Origin: Pomphorhynchus laevis
Lineage: Eukaryota; Acanthocephala; Palaeacanthocephala; Echinorhynchida; Pomphorhynchidae
Direction of reading: 5' to 3'
NCBI GenBank assembly: GCA_012934845.2
Contig: WNNJ02001724.1
Span: forward strand, 124,001 to 188,000
DNA: 64,000 bases
Shown here: positions 35,091 through 47,870 of the stretch, piece after piece
Layout of the letters: the number at the start of each line of letters is the position of its first letter
Numbering within the stretch: the stretch's first letter is position 1
Made by a program: the position numbers and the translations under genes
Notes under the pieces: model-generated
Told to the model about the DNA's origin: nothing
The model's input: only the letters and a program-made list of their open reading frames with translations
Databases searched by the model: none

Positions 35091-37680
35091 AGTAATTAAG
35101 TAAGGATTTTATTAATAACTATACAACCACTAAAAAAGCGTTAGAATACATGCAGAACAAGAAAACATAAATAAAGACTGTGGGCCGTTCACGGAGTCTT
35201 TATTGTGTCTTTGTCTTATTTTGTCTTTATGGCCTCAGGTCCAGGGGGATCTGAGCCCTACAGCCAATCCAACACGCCGCTCTCCGACTGAACCACACGG
35301 GGTCTTAACTCCCTTCCCGAAGAGTTTAATTGAGGCAGACTATGCTCGGTAATCGCGAGATAAGGAGCTTAAGAAACCTTAGTCTTTGTTCTGGGGTACG
35401 TCCTCTCCAAAAGAAGACTAATCATGAGATAGCCCAAGTACCCAAGAGGCGCACTTAGGTTTTCCCATTCAATTACATACGCTGAGCCCGTTTCAGAGCC
35501 CACCTAGCTTTCTTCAGGAAACGTTTAAGTCTATCCAGGTCAGATTTCGTTGACCAGTTCACCGAAACGGTGAACTCCAGGTATTTTACTCGACATGTGA
35601 AAGTAGGAAATGGTTGATTATTAAATATGGAAGATAGAGCTGAGAGTGCTAGTCTCTCAATTTTTTCTTGGTGGTAGGGGCGCCATGAAAAACGACCACC
35701 TGCGATTTCGAGGAGTTCAAGATAAGATTTGATTTGGTTAACTGGTCTTTATCTTAAAAAGAAATGGCTGATGTCTGAGACTACAACTTTGCATCTGCGT
35801 CCAGAGTACAGGGATGTAGTATCATCAGCGAATTCCACTAGATGTTGATCACGTTTAAAAATCTTGTATAAAATGATGGATGCAGCAAGATATAAGATTG
35901 GAAAAAGTGAGGAATCTTGAGGCACACCCTTGATTCACAAGAACCGTGACCAGGAAGTCACGGTTCTCGTGAATCTCACCTGGTCGGATGTAGACATTGG
36001 CCGGACTGAGGCGTTTACCGTTCTTACATAGTGAAACTACTAAACAAGAAAGGGCTGGACAAGAATAGTTGAGAAGAAGGGACGATATTAAGGAGCATTT
36101 AATTAGGGTTACAAGACCTTGATATGAAGATGAGTGAGGCGGGGTTATGTACGGAGTATAGTGGGAACAAATGTGTTTAGGGATGAATAGAGTAATGTCC
36201 TAGAGGAGACAGATAGACAGCGTCTCCTGAATGACTATAACATCTGCATATTTACCAGATATAAGTCTAAGGACAGAAGCTGCTCCCGTATTCCACTAAA
36301 GAATATTCAGTGAAACAGGCTCACGAGTACTCTACATTGTGTTAGATTTGCTGGGTAGGATTGCCTTCAGCTAGACTCTGCATTGGAATACAGTACAATA
36401 ACACAATACAGGACCAAACACAATACTCTGCATTGTGTTAGGTCAGCTTAGTGGGATTGCCTAATCCCTAGACAGCGCTAGGTGCGGAAAGGTTGCCCTT
36501 CCCACCCCTAGCGGCTTCCAGAGTGGGTACTTGCCCACGGACATTATCTTCATTTCCCTTATCTGCGCCTTTAGCCTTACCCTTCAAAAGTTTACCGATC
36601 TTGATGGGTGGAACGGCGTAGGCCGAGGCTCTCCTATTTTTAGATTAAGGAACGGCAATTTGCGTAGGTATAACCGGGCTGGCACAATAATGAAGCCAGA
36701 GCAGAAATTATCTCCTCCAATCTCTTAATGACTGAATTAATCTTCGTATCCGTGATTCTGAGGATTTCGCTATCAGACATTCTTGAGGCCTTTTCGGAGA
36801 AGGAATAAATCTTCTTGTCAGGAACCTGTCTTATAAAAAAGTTCTTGTAGTCCTTGAAGAATTTGCATTTCCGGGATCAAGCCGGATGGGTTCCTCCACA
36901 ATTTGAACAAAGTGGGTAACCTACGCATTTTACACCAGCCATCATACTTTGGAAGCAAGACAAGCTACATACTCCACAGGTCTTAGGCACGAGCAATTGG
37001 AAGCCCAGTGCACTACTTGTGGCAATTGTTGCAGTGTGGAAAAGTAAAATCTTTAGAACTTAGGATAGTAAAACGCAGGTTATATCCTAAGAAAAGATTA
37101 AAAACCGATTTGGCCAATATTTCAGCTTGTCCAACCGGAGCTGAGCAGAAGCCCACTTGCAGGGGAAAGCCACTTTTCCCCAATATTGATCTGAGGTTAT
37201 AGATTTTATAAACTTGCTTCAACACTCCAATATCATTATCTTCCAATTGCTGTGGAAGATTAGAGATTTTAATCGAGGCTAGTATGGGTTTTCGTTGAAT
37301 GGTACCCATATTCTTCAAATTCATTTTAAAGAATGACAAGTATACTTTCAATATGTCAGCTGTTGCAAATGAAATTTTATTTCATTCTTGAAGAACTTAA
37401 TCGAGTTAAATAGAACTCTGTTTAGATATTTGTCTGCGAATTGTCTAATAAACATATTAAAGAGATTTTGTCTATACACAGGCTGCGTGAGTAAAATTAC
37501 CACCAGATTTTTCAATTTAAGGATAGGAGGAAACCTCCGCACCCTGAAAATCAATAGATGAAACAGAACTAAGCTGGTAATCTGTATTTGGAGAAGAAAT
37601 CATGTTTTTACCTAATACTTTATCAAGATTGCTCGAAAAACGGGTTTCCTTTGATGCTCCGTTGCTTGCTTGTAACTTTT
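35091..37680 (-). mobile_element. LINE-B copy 1, internally deleted
   Basis: Minus strand. The 5' end (GGAGCATCAAAGGAAACC, near 37,660) leads to an ORF1 remnant (37,554-37,013; ISNLPQQLEDNDIGVLKQVY, SAPVGQAEI) and a knuckle remnant near 36,850-37,000. Endonuclease sequence follows near 36,300-35,960, then, after a deletion marked by a 19-bp fold-back, the RT at 35,930-35,460, where the DNA matches YADDTTVLFSGRR, LNSSKSQVVVFHG and KYLEFTV. The 3' tail at 35,090-35,125 meets copy 0. It is dead: deletion, frameshifts and stops. Confidence 0.75.
35932..35975. repeat. 19-bp fold-back at the LINE-B copy 1 deletion
   Basis: Arms 35,932-35,950 and 35,957-35,975 are reverse complements with one mismatch, loop CAGGAA. 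The right arm and loop are normal endonuclease-region sequence (compare 51,020-51,045); the left arm is an inverted copy of it placed between the RT and endonuclease pieces. Confidence 0.85.
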
Positions 37681-39955
37681 TTGTTATTAGTAAGTAAGGG
37701 TTTTCTTAAATAACTAAACATAAGGATACCGACAGAAACAGAGAAAACTGAAAGCAAAAAACTAGACGAAAACAAATCAATAATGACATTGTTAGTCTTC
37801 CTACAAGACTCACGGCCTCAGGTCCAGGGCGATCTGAGCCCTCCAACTGATACAACACGCTGCCTTCCGACTGAACCGCCCGGGGTCTTACACCCCCTAA
37901 AGAATCCAACAAGAGACGAGGAGCTTAAGAAACCTTAGCCTTTGCTCTCGGGAACGTCCTCTCGAAAATAATACTAATCCCGGGTTAGCCAAAGCGCTCC
38001 AAAGGTGCACTTGGGTTTTCCCTTTCAATGACAGATGCTGAGCCCGTTTCAGGACCCACCTAGCTTCCTTCAGGATACGTTTGAGTCTATCCAGGTCGGC
38101 TTTCGCCGACCAGTTCACCGTAACGGTGAACCCCAGGTATTTTACTTGACTTGTGAAGGTGGGAAGTGGTTCAGAGGCAAATATGGAGGAGAGTGCAGAG
38201 AGTGCTAATCTATTAAGTTTTTGCTTCGTCGTAGGGGAGCCATGAAAGACAACCACCTGGGATTTGGCGGAGTTTAAAATAAGATTGGATAGGGGTAGCT
38301 GATCTTTTAATCTTGAAAAGAAACGGCTGATGTCATATACTACGTCTTTACATCTGCGTCCAGAGAACAGGACTGTGGTGTCATCAGCGTACACCACTAG
38401 ACGTTGATCGCTTTTGAATATTCTAAATAGGTTAATGGAAGCAGCAAGATATAAGATAGGAGAAAGAGAGGAGCTTTGGGGCACACCTGTAATAAGGTAG
38501 AACTGACGCGCATCAGGGTCGTCTTCATAGTAAAATCGCTTGGTGTACAGCAGGATCTCCACTCTGTTCATAATCCTCGCAGGCAACCCGAGGAAACCAG
38601 GTGGGATTAAAGGCAGAAGCACCTCCCGAATTACACTTAAGGATATTCTGTGGAAAAGACTCACGAGTACACTGCATTACTATGGAATAGTTGGAAGTGG
38701 GATTGCCGACCTAGACAGAGCCAGGGACGGAAAGGTTTCCATTTCCGCGACTAACGCCGCCCAAGGTGGGTACTTGCCCATGATCAGCATATTTATTTCC
38801 CGAGCGGCTACTCTCTCCCCATTTAGCATATTTCGCAACTTGATGGTTGGGGATGGGATGCGCTGAAGCCCCCCTCTTATTTGACTCAGGAACAGCAATA
38901 GGTACAGGCGAGACCGGATTTGAACTGATGACGGAGAGAAGGGTAGCAACCAAATCTTCTACTTTCTTGATGGCCGTCTTGACACGCTCATCCACACTAC
39001 GAAGTATGTAGCCGTTAGCCATTTGCAAAGCTGTATGATCAAATGTTTCGGTGAACTTCGCCGGCGCTTACTTTATGAACGAGTTACAATAATTCTTGAA
39101 TTGAATGCATTTTCGTGACCAATCTGGATGGCTCTCACCGCAGTTGAAACAGATGGGGGATCCATACACTTTTCTCCTGGAAATTAGTCCCTGACAGGAA
39201 TAAGAGCTGCAAATACCGCAGGTTTTCGGTTTGCAGCAGCTGGAAGCCCATTGCCCTCACGCGTGGCAGTGGTTGCATTGTGGGAAAGTATGTTCATCCG
39301 TGTTTATACCCGAAAAACGTAGGTTGTTCCCTAATAAAAGGGTTGAAGGCCGTCTTTAAAAGAATCTCCGCCTGTTCTGTTCGGGCTGAACAAAAACCTA
39401 TAGGCAGAGGGATGCCGTTCTTCTCCATGAATGTTTGAAGATTCGATACTTTAAATATAGATTGAAGATCTTCTATGTCTTTCACTTATAAGTGACTGGG
39501 AAGATTTGAAATTTTAATTGAAGTCATTATCGGTCTAACCTGGATTATGCCCACTTCCTTGAGTGTAGAATCAAAGAAGTTCACATAGCTTTTTAGTATA
39601 TCTGGTGTTGCGAAAGAAATTTTAATATCGGTTTCAAAAAATTTAATCGAATTAAACAAAATTTTTTTTGTGTATTTATCGTTAAAAGGTGGTAAGAACG
39701 TATTAAACAGATTATGCCTTTCAATAGGCTTTATTTTTTTTATAATGACAAGGTTTTTTAACTTTGGGATGGAGGGAGTACCTTCACACCCTCCGTAACA
39801 ATTGAAACGTTACTGACCTTTTTTTCCAACTATTTCTTATTGATTTTACTTTTTTTGGGTCACTTTCGAAGAAAATTTGATCTGTTTCCATTGGTAAACC
39901 GCAATCTTTTGAAGCTCCGAAAGTACTTTTTATACTGCGCATTCTGCTCGATTTT
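37681..39955 (-). mobile_element. LINE-B copy 2: ORF1 joined to RT
   Basis: Minus strand. ORF1 begins MRSIKSTFGASKDCGLPMET about 12 nt inside the 5' border (39,944), carries an RNA-binding-like block and CCHC knuckles (CFNCGESHPDWSRKC near 39,130), and ends near 38,711. The endonuclease and RT fingers are missing. From 38,664 the RT continues: ILLYTKRFYYEDDPDARQFY, GVPQSSSLSPILYLAASINL, RLVVYADDTTVLFSGRR (catalytic DD), SNLILNSAKSQVVVFHG and KYLGFTVTVNWSAKADLDRL, to a stop at 37,897. The RT part of 255 residues is the longest open LINE-B frame. Confidence 0.8.
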
Positions 39956-42900
39956 TTGTTATTAATAATAAAGACTTTATTAAATAAATACACCAAGATA
40001 TACAGCATGCAAGATAAAGTAGGTCACAACAGTCAGATAAAAATGTCAGAACTTCAACTTCATAATTCTTCGTATTCCTTTTCTCTTTCATGGCCGCTGG
40101 CTCAGGGGGATCTAAGCCCCCAACCGATCCAACACACCGCTTTCCGACTGAACCACCCGGGGTCTTTCACCCCCAGAAGAATCCAATCGGCGCGGACTAT
40201 GCTGGGTAAACGAGAGACGAGGAGCTTAAGAAACCTTAGCCTTTGATTTGGGGGACGTCATCTTGAGAAGAAGACTAATCCCGAGAAAGCTCAAGTACCC
40301 CAGAGGCGCACCTGAGTTTTCTCTTTCAATGACAGATGCTGATCCGGTTTAGCGCCCACCTAGCTTTCTTCAGGATACATTTGAGTCTATCCAGGTCAGC
40401 TTTCGCCGACCAATTCACCGTAACGGTGAACCCAAGGTATTTTAATCGACTTGTGAGGGTGGGTAGTGGTTCAGAGGCAAATATGGAGATGAGAGCAGAG
40501 AGTGCTAATCTCTTAAGTTTTTGCGTTGTAGCAGAGGTGCCATAGAAGACAACCACCTGCGATTTAGCAGATTTTAAAATTAGATTGGACTTAGGTAACA
40601 GGTCTTTTAATCTTAAAAAGAAACGGCTGATGTTCGAGACTACGTCTTTGCATCTGCGTCCAGAAAACAGGAATGTGGTATCATTAGCATATACCACTAG
40701 ACGTTGTTCGAGTTTAAATATTTTAAAGAGTTCAATGGATGCAGCAAGATACAAGATAGGAGAGAGAAGAGCCTTGAGGCACACCTGTAATAGGGTAGAA
40801 CTGACGCGCATCAGGGTCATCTTCATAGAATAATCGCTTGGTGTACAGCAGTATCTTCACCCTGTTAACAATTCTCGCAGGCAACTCGATGGACTTGAGA
40901 GAAAAGATAACAAAGGGAATGGAGATGCGGTCAAATGCAGCGGATTTTGATGACCATTCTCCTGACAAAATCAATGCACTTCATCAACTGCTGAATGGAC
41001 CGAGTGACTTTTGACGAACCCATGGAAACCAGGTGGATTAAATTTCGCCTATTCAGACGATCGCGGATTCTACGTTCAAGCGCTTTTTCGTAGATCGAGA
41101 TGAGGGAATTCTGAATCGAAATGGGCCGCAGGTCTTTAGGACAAGAGACAGGATACTTTTAAGGTATAAAAATTCTCTTGCTAATGTTGATGCCGGCCAC
41201 ATCAGACGGGGTGGCTAATAGTATTGTGACGGTCACCTCTCTTCTTTGTTCGACTGCCGAAAGCTGACAGAAAAGAGAAAAGAGTGGAGCGACGGATTTG
41301 GAGGTGCCCGGAAGAGCCATAGAGGCGTTGAGAATATCTGTGACAGATAAGTCTATACACCTAACGTCTCCCCAAGGCGTGATTGGTTGCGGTGATTTGG
41401 TGGCTCCAAAATTATGCAGGGATAGTGACTCTTCCAAAACTTTGTCAAGACTTATTTTACCAATCCAACCCAATGCCCTATCCTTCCAACAGACAAACTT
41501 CTCCTTCTTGAATATCTCCCAGAAGGAAGACTGGAATGGATTAAGTGAAGCAATGCTAGCCCTATTCTTACCCAATTGGAACCTATACGTATTGCTCCAA
41601 TATTCTTTCGAGAGAACTTGCCTGGTAGAAGCAGGGAGATTGGAAAGACGGCACGAATATGCTAAGGTCTTGAGCTTTGTCGGAGTGTGACTGAAAATGC
41701 GACCTTTTCAGGTCGTCGAAAGCAATGCGGTCGCTTGCGAAGAGAGGTAGAAATTAAATTCGGTTAAACTCTCGTTACCAATTCATGGGAAGCTTTGGAT
41801 AGCTACCTGAAAGAAAACCACTCTGATCGGGTCAAAGTGGAATCTTCTCGGAAGCAGCGTATCCTCTTCTATCCGCCAGTGAATTAGGTCATGAGAGGTG
41901 GACAGATGTTGTCGCGAATGCCCTGTACAGAATGGTTTTAACAACAACCTCTCATGGAGCAGTAATAACTCGAGGGATGATTCGTTGAAGTGCAATGAAA
42001 GGTGGAAGACGGTGGTTTATTAATAAGATAATCGTTCTTGGCTTTGCGGATTGCTGCATTAATCCAACGACCAGTTATGTCGTTGAAGTCACCTAGTACC
42101 ATGTCATAGCCGCTGTCAATAATACTAACCAGGAGGTCCCGATTCTTGTGAATCTCCCCTGGACGGATGTAGACATTAGCTAGACTGAGGTGTTTACCGT
42201 TCTTACAGAGTGAAACTACTAAACAAGACATGGATGGACACAAGTAATTTAATAAAAGGAAGGACCTTAAAGAGCACTTAAATAAGGTCAAGAGTTCTTG
42301 ATATGAAGAAGAGTCAGGCGGGTTTATTTACGGAGTATAGTGGGAATAGATATGCTTAGGGATAAATCGAGTAATGTCCTGGGGGAGACGGATAATCCGC
42401 GCCTCTTGAAGGACTATAACATTTGCATCTCTACCAGATAGAAGTCTAAGGGCAGAAGCACCTCCCGAGTTCCACTGAAGGATGTTCAGTGAAAAAGGCT
42501 CACGAGTACTTTGTATTGTGATGGATTAGTCGGATGGGGGATTGCCCACCTAGACAGAGCTAGGTGCAGTAAGGTTGCCCTTCCCACCACTAGCCCCCTC
42601 CAGGGAAAGTACTTGCCCCTGATCAATATCTTCATTTCCCTTAATCTTACTTCGAATAAGCTTCTCGATCTTGATCGGGGGACGGCATGGGCCGAAGCCT
42701 CCGTTTTTTCGACTCTGGAAGAACAGACGCCACTGGAATCATGGGATTCTTGTTGATAGCACCCACGGCCATTAGTATAAGGTTTTCCAACCTTCTATGC
42801 GATACTTCTATCTTTATATCTATCATCCAGGATATCTCGGTGTCGTCCATGCGCGGTGTGGTCACACAAGAGGAGGAATTTGTAGGTTTAACCGGACGAA

Positions 42901-43430
42901 TAAAAGACTTTTGTACGCCTTGAACTTACTGTAGCTCTGCGTCATACAGTATGGCTCCCCCCCCGCAGTTTGAAGATGATGGAGGGGGCGAGCAACGGTC
43001 ATTTGAGAACAGAGATATACAAGGTTCATATACAGAGATATATGGTTCTCGTAAAAATATTCCGCGTATTTCATTATAAGATTAGATGATACAAAGGAAA
43101 TTTTCACATCGGAGGGGTGTATCTTAACAGACTTAAACAAAATCCTGTTCTTATATTGAAGCGAGAAATTTCTCAGAAATTTATTGTACAGTTGATCCCT
43201 TTCTATAGGTCTTGTTACTTTAATTAAAATCTAGTTTCTCTTTTTAGGGATGGGGGAAGCACCTCCCCATCGCCTGAAGATAACAAAACATTACTGACCT
43301 CATCGCTGTGACGTTAAGTTGAAGAACATCCAACACAAATCTTTCGGTTAGAAAATTGCTGTATTTAGCATCAGAATTCAGGTTCTTTGATACCTCCGCC
43401 ATGTGCGTATTTCGTACGATAACGTTTTTT
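39956..43430 (-). mobile_element. LINE-B copy 3, fullest copy
   Basis: Minus strand. The 5' end has MAEVSKNLNSDAKYSNFL (ATG near 43,402, about 30 nt inside the border). A shortened ORF1 follows to ~42,480, then the endonuclease (42,420-41,760; GYDMVLGDFNDITGRWINAA), the linker (41,575-41,159; WKDRALGWIGKISLDKVLEE) and the RT (41,150-40,326; VVYANDTTFLFSGRR, where YADD reads YAND). The 3' end CCTCAGGTCCAGGG-like block and an AT-rich tail follow. All parts are in the expected LINE order, but ORF1 is deleted internally and frames are broken. Confidence 0.8.
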
Positions 43431-46400
43431 GTTATTAGATAAGATAAAGATTTTCTTAAATAACCAATATTAGTGTTATATAACAACTAGAAAAATAAAA
43501 TAAAAAAGAAACTTGTATCAAAAATACAGAAATAAAAAGTTAATTAACCAGTGGCGAATAAAGTCTTCACCAATCTTTAGGCCTCAGATCCAGCGGGATC
43601 TGAGCCCCCAGCCAATCCAACACGCCGCTTTTCGACTGAAACACCCGGGGTCTTTCCCCCTCCCCCCGAATAATACAATCAAGGCGGACGATGCTCGGTA
43701 ATCGCAAGATGAGGAGCTTAAGAAATCTTAGTTTTTGTTCTGGGGGACGTCCTCTTGAAAAGAAGACCAATCCCAAGATATCCCAAGTATCCCAGAGGCG
43801 CACTTGGGTTTTCTCTTTTAATGACAGATGTTGGGCCCGTTTCAGGGCCCATCTAGCTTTCTTCAGGATACGTTTTAGTCTATCCAGGTCAGCTTTTGCT
43901 GGCCAGTTCACCGTAATAGTGAACCCCAGGTATTTTACTCAATTTGTGAAGGTAAGGAGTGGTTGATTAGTCAGGATGTAAGTTAGAGCTGAGAGTGCTA
44001 ATCTCTTAAGTTTTTTCTTTGTCGCAGGGGCGCCATGAAAGACGACCACTTGCGATTTGGAGGAGTTTAAAACAAGGTTGGACAAGGGCAGCTGATCATT
44101 TAATCTATTAAAGAAACGGCTGTTGTCAGAGACTGCATCTTTACACCTGCGTTCAGAGAACAGGGCTGTGATATCATCAGCGTATACCACAAGATGTTGA
44201 TCGCGTTTGAATTTGTTGTAGAGTTCAATGGAGGCAGCAAGATACAAGATTGGAGAATATGGGGAGCCTTAAGGCACACCTGTAATAGAGTAGAACTGAC
44301 GTGCATCTGGGTTGTCTTCGTAGAATAATCGCTTGGTGTACAGCAATATTTCCACCCTGTTAACAATTCTCGCAGGCAACCCGAGGGACCTGAGAGAAGT
44401 GATAACAAAAGGGATGGAAATGCGTGCAAATGCAGCAGAGAAGTCAAGAAAAATAGCCACAGCAAGCTGATGACTGTTATCATGACAAAACTGATCCACT
44501 TCGCCTATTGCTGAATGTACCGAGCGATCTTTTATGTACACATGAAAACCTGGTGGGATTAAATTTCGCCTACTTAGATGATCGCGGATTTTACGCTTAA
44601 GCGCTTTTTCGTAAATGGAGATGAGGGAGTTTTGAATCGAAATGGGTCGCAGATCTTTAGGACATGAAATCACCTTCTTTTTGACATAAAAACACGACGG
44701 CTGATGTTTTTTCCAGCAATGTCGGACGGGGAAGCTAATAGCATTGTTATGGCCACCTCTTTCCGCTGACTGTCGTTCAAAAGCTGACAAACACGAGTGG
44801 AGAGTGGCGCATGGGTTCTGGAAGTGCACGGGAGCGGCCCCAGGAGTTAAGGATATCTGTAAAAGATAAATCCCTACTCCTGAAGTCACACAAAGGCGGG
44901 ATTGGTTGGGGTGATAGGGTGGCTCGATAATTGTGTAGGGAAAGTGACCCCTCCAAAACTTTATCAAGGATTATTCTACCAATCCAGCCTAATGATCTAT
45001 CCTTCCAACAAACAAACTTCTTCTTGAATATCTTCCAGAAGGAAGACTGAGAAGGGTTAAGATGAGAAATGATTGCCTTATCTCTGATCAGCTTAAACCT
45101 ATATCTAGTGTTCCAGTATTCATTCGAGAGTGCTTGTCTGGCGGAAACAGAGAGATTAGGAAGGCGTAGTATTTTAGCTAGGACCTTGAGTTTTGCTGGA
45201 GTGGGATTGTATATACGACCTTTATAGGTAGTCGATAGTATCGCGGTAGCTTGCGAAAAGATGTAGGTATTAAATTCGGTCAAACTCATATCCCCAATTT
45301 GGGGGAAGAGTTGGATAGCTGTCTGAAAGAAGGCCACCCTGATGGGATCAAAGTGGAACCTTCTCCTCATCAACGTATCTTCCACTAGCCGTCAACGAAT
45401 TAGGTCATGAGCAGTGTTCTGTTGTTGGCGCGACTGCTCATTACAGATGGGTTTCAACAACCACATCCTATGAAGCAGTAATATGTCGAGAAGTGAATTA
45501 GTTGTTAAGCAATGAAACGTGGAGGAAGGTGGTTTGTGAATAAGATAGTCGTTCCTGGCTCTGCGGTTTGCTGCATTAATCCAACGACCAGTTCTGTCAT
45601 TGAAGTCACCAAGTAACATGTCATAGCCACTACCTAATATACGATCCAGAAGGTCACGGTTCTTTTGAATTTTTGCTGGCCGTATATAAATATTGGCTAT
45701 ACTGATGCATTTACCGTTTTTACGAAGTGATATAGCAAAACAAGATAGGGCTGGACAAGAATAGTTAAGAAATAGTGAAGATCTTAAGCAGCATTTAACT
45801 AAGGTTAAAAGACCTTGAGATGAAGAGGAGTGAGGAGGGTTATATACGGAGTGAAGTGGGTGTATATATGCTGAGGGATAAATCGATTAATGTCTTGAGG
45901 GATACGGATAGATCGCGTCTCCTGAAGGACTATAACATCTGCATCTCTACCAGATAAAAGGCTAAAGGCAGAAGCATCTCCCGAATTCCACTGAATGATA
46001 TTCAGTGAAAAAGGCTCTTGAATACTTTGCATCGGGTTAGTTTTGTTGGAAGGGGATTGCCACATCCTAGACAGAGCTAGGAGTGGAAAGATTGCCCCCT
46101 CCACCACTAGCGCCGCCCAGAGTGGGTACTTGTCCACGGGTATTATCATCATTTCCCTTTGAGGCGTTTCTATTCATGACCGTAAGCATTTTGCCAATCT
46201 TTAAGGGGAACGGCTTGGGCCGAAGCTTCTCGTTTCTTGGATTCCCGAGCCGACGCCTCCTTTTGTTTGACGTCTTATCGGTTGGAATCGGTATAACCGG
46301 ATTGGCGAACAGATTAGCAATTGATTTCGCTACAAGCTCTTGACTTTCCTTTCTAAATGTTTCGAACTTGACGTCCATAATCAACATAGACTCGCAGTCA

Positions 46401-46545
46401 GAGGATCTATATGCCGACTTGGCGAATGTTTCAGGTGCATATTTCTATGCACGGACCTTTGCAATATATTTCTTGAAGTGTGGGCACTTCCTTCCCCACG
46501 CAGGGTGTGCCCCACCAATTTTATACACTCGTGTCCGTGAAGCGT
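43431..46545 (-). mobile_element. LINE-B copy 4, 5'-truncated in ORF1
   Basis: Minus strand. It starts in a knuckle-like block (GGAHPAWGRKCPHFKKYIAK, near 46,520) and the Lys-rich end of ORF1 (46,387-46,070). Next come the endonuclease (IVLQETRSIRIPQDINRFIP near 45,890; YDMLLGDFNDRTGRWINAAN near 45,610), the linker (45,385-44,777; VCWKDRSLGWIGRIILDKVL), RPISIQNSLISIYEKALKRK (near 44,640), AIFLDFSAAFARISIPFVI (near 44,440), RLFYEDNPDARQFYSITGVP, and VVYADDITALFSERRCKD (near 44,170). Short frames and several frameshifts make it dead. The 3' tail at 43,431-43,480 meets copy 3. Confidence 0.8.
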
Positions 46546-46569
46546 TTTATCTTTGTATCTTTTCATGTA

Positions 46570-46611
46570 CGAAAACAATTGTTTTGTCATACAAAACAAT
46601 TGCAGTTTTCG
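46570..46611. repeat. Fold-back at the 5' truncation of LINE-B copy 4
   Basis: CAATTGTTTTGT, loop CAT, then ACAAAACAATTG, extended by CGAAAA with TTTTCG across a 3-nt bulge. Confidence 0.8.
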
Positions 46612-46995
46612 TTATTGAATAACGATATTATTTGATAATCAAATTGAACAAATTACAGTTATTAAAAAAGTTAAGACGATTAATTTTATTAAGACGTTAT
46701 TAAAACAATTAACGCTCCTTAGAATTGAAGCTTTAATTTCATGAATATAAAATTTAGATTTAACGAAATCTAAAATTGTGATTTAATTTCATTTAAATCA
46801 ACTATAAATTAATGACTCAATCTATGACTCACTTAAATTAAAACGACTCAATTTTTGCATTTAGTTTGTATATTTTTTTGACGTCTAAGATTAATATTTG
46901 AACAATATTCTCATAATCTGTAAAGTTAAAGCCGAAATTCGGTAATCCTTTAAATCACCTTTACTCATATATATGAATTAATATCTTACTTGCAG
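46612..46995. other. AT-rich, possible intron
   Basis: No element recognised. It ends at a good 3' splice site, ATCTTACTTGCAG (46,995). Confidence 0.35.
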
Positions 46996-47127
46996 TGAGC
47001 AGCGTCGTGTCGTCGCCATATCCAAGGTTGCCCATCTTTATCGAACTTCTGATTTGCCAGACTCGGCCTATTATGATCGCTTTAGCTCTTTAACCCATTA
47101 TGATCGCACCAGCAGAGAATATAGTCG
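46996..47127 (+). CDS. Possible host exon
   Basis: Follows TTACTTGCAG and stays open for 43 codons (EQRRVVAISKVAHLYRTSDL and onward) to a possible 5' splice site, CG followed by GTGACA. It is richer in G/C than the flanks and unlike any repeat here. I do not recognise the peptide. Its ending phase does not match the coiled-coil exon at 47,523, so an exon between them, another border or a false prediction must be assumed. Confidence 0.3.
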
Positions 47128-47522
47128 GTGACAACAAGTATTTTTAAAGCTTATTCAAGGAGTTAAGGGAAAAGTTTGAATTTCTCTTTCTTAATTAACG
47201 TTCGTTATGCTTGCGAGTATGGTGAACAGTAGCTCACAATAAACAAGTTTATATTGACAATTAACAAATATTATGATAATTGGTGTATTTATAAAATAAA
47301 CTGTTAGTTTCTTATGAACTCATACAGTAAAATTGCTGTGTTTATTTAAATGATATACGTTCACTTCGCCTTTCTGATAGTATGCCATTGAAGTAGATAT
47401 TTGATAATGCCTCTCATTTGCACAAAAGGAAGAATCTTATAAGGATGAATCAAAGTTATAGAAAAGCAATTAATTAATAATAACTTTATAAAAAACCTTT
47501 CTTAGTTGTATTTTGTTTATAG

Positions 47523-47693
47523 GAGCTGATTGATTCATCCAAGAAATCCGTAAGTGAATTGATTTTGAAAGAGCAAGAAATATCGTCTTTAAAAAACGAA
47601 ATATACTTGGCAAAAATAAAAGCCGACGATTTTGAGCTTAAAGCAGATCGTCTTGACAACGTTGTGAAAGTATTACAGCAATCAGCCGCTCAG
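47523..47693 (+). CDS. Candidate coiled-coil exon of a host gene
   Basis: Preceded by TTTTGTTTATAG and ended by CTCAG followed by GTTAGA, this 171-bp exon reads in phase 0 throughout: ELIDSSKKSVSELILKEQEI, SSLKNEIYLAKIKADDFELK, ADRLDNVVKVLQQSAAQ. Heptad-like spacing of Leu, Ile and Val with many charged residues indicates a coiled coil. Both splice sites and the exact multiple of three support a real exon. The parent gene is unknown; no further exon was found because PLE and LINE sequence flank it. Confidence 0.5.
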
Positions 47694-47870
47694 GTTAGAT
47701 ACTTAAAATTATCATATTTATTAAAAGTATTTTTGATTTAATTAATTGAATAAAGTATAATATAATTATTAAATTACAAAATAAATAGTTAAAGAATTAT
47801 TCCTACCAAAAATTCGTTTGATATTTCTTGTAGAAAGCTATTTTGTATCATAAAAAAACAGATAGTATTT
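47694..47870. other. AT-rich, likely intron
   Basis: Intron-like sequence between the coiled-coil exon and the PLE 3' end, with no other feature. Confidence 0.3.

Noticed and set aside
34190-46545. Recent segmental tandem duplication instead of LINE array
   Set aside because: The copies differ from each other by different internal deletions and much sequence divergence, so they are not recent duplicates of one unit. Old duplication followed by decay cannot be fully excluded.
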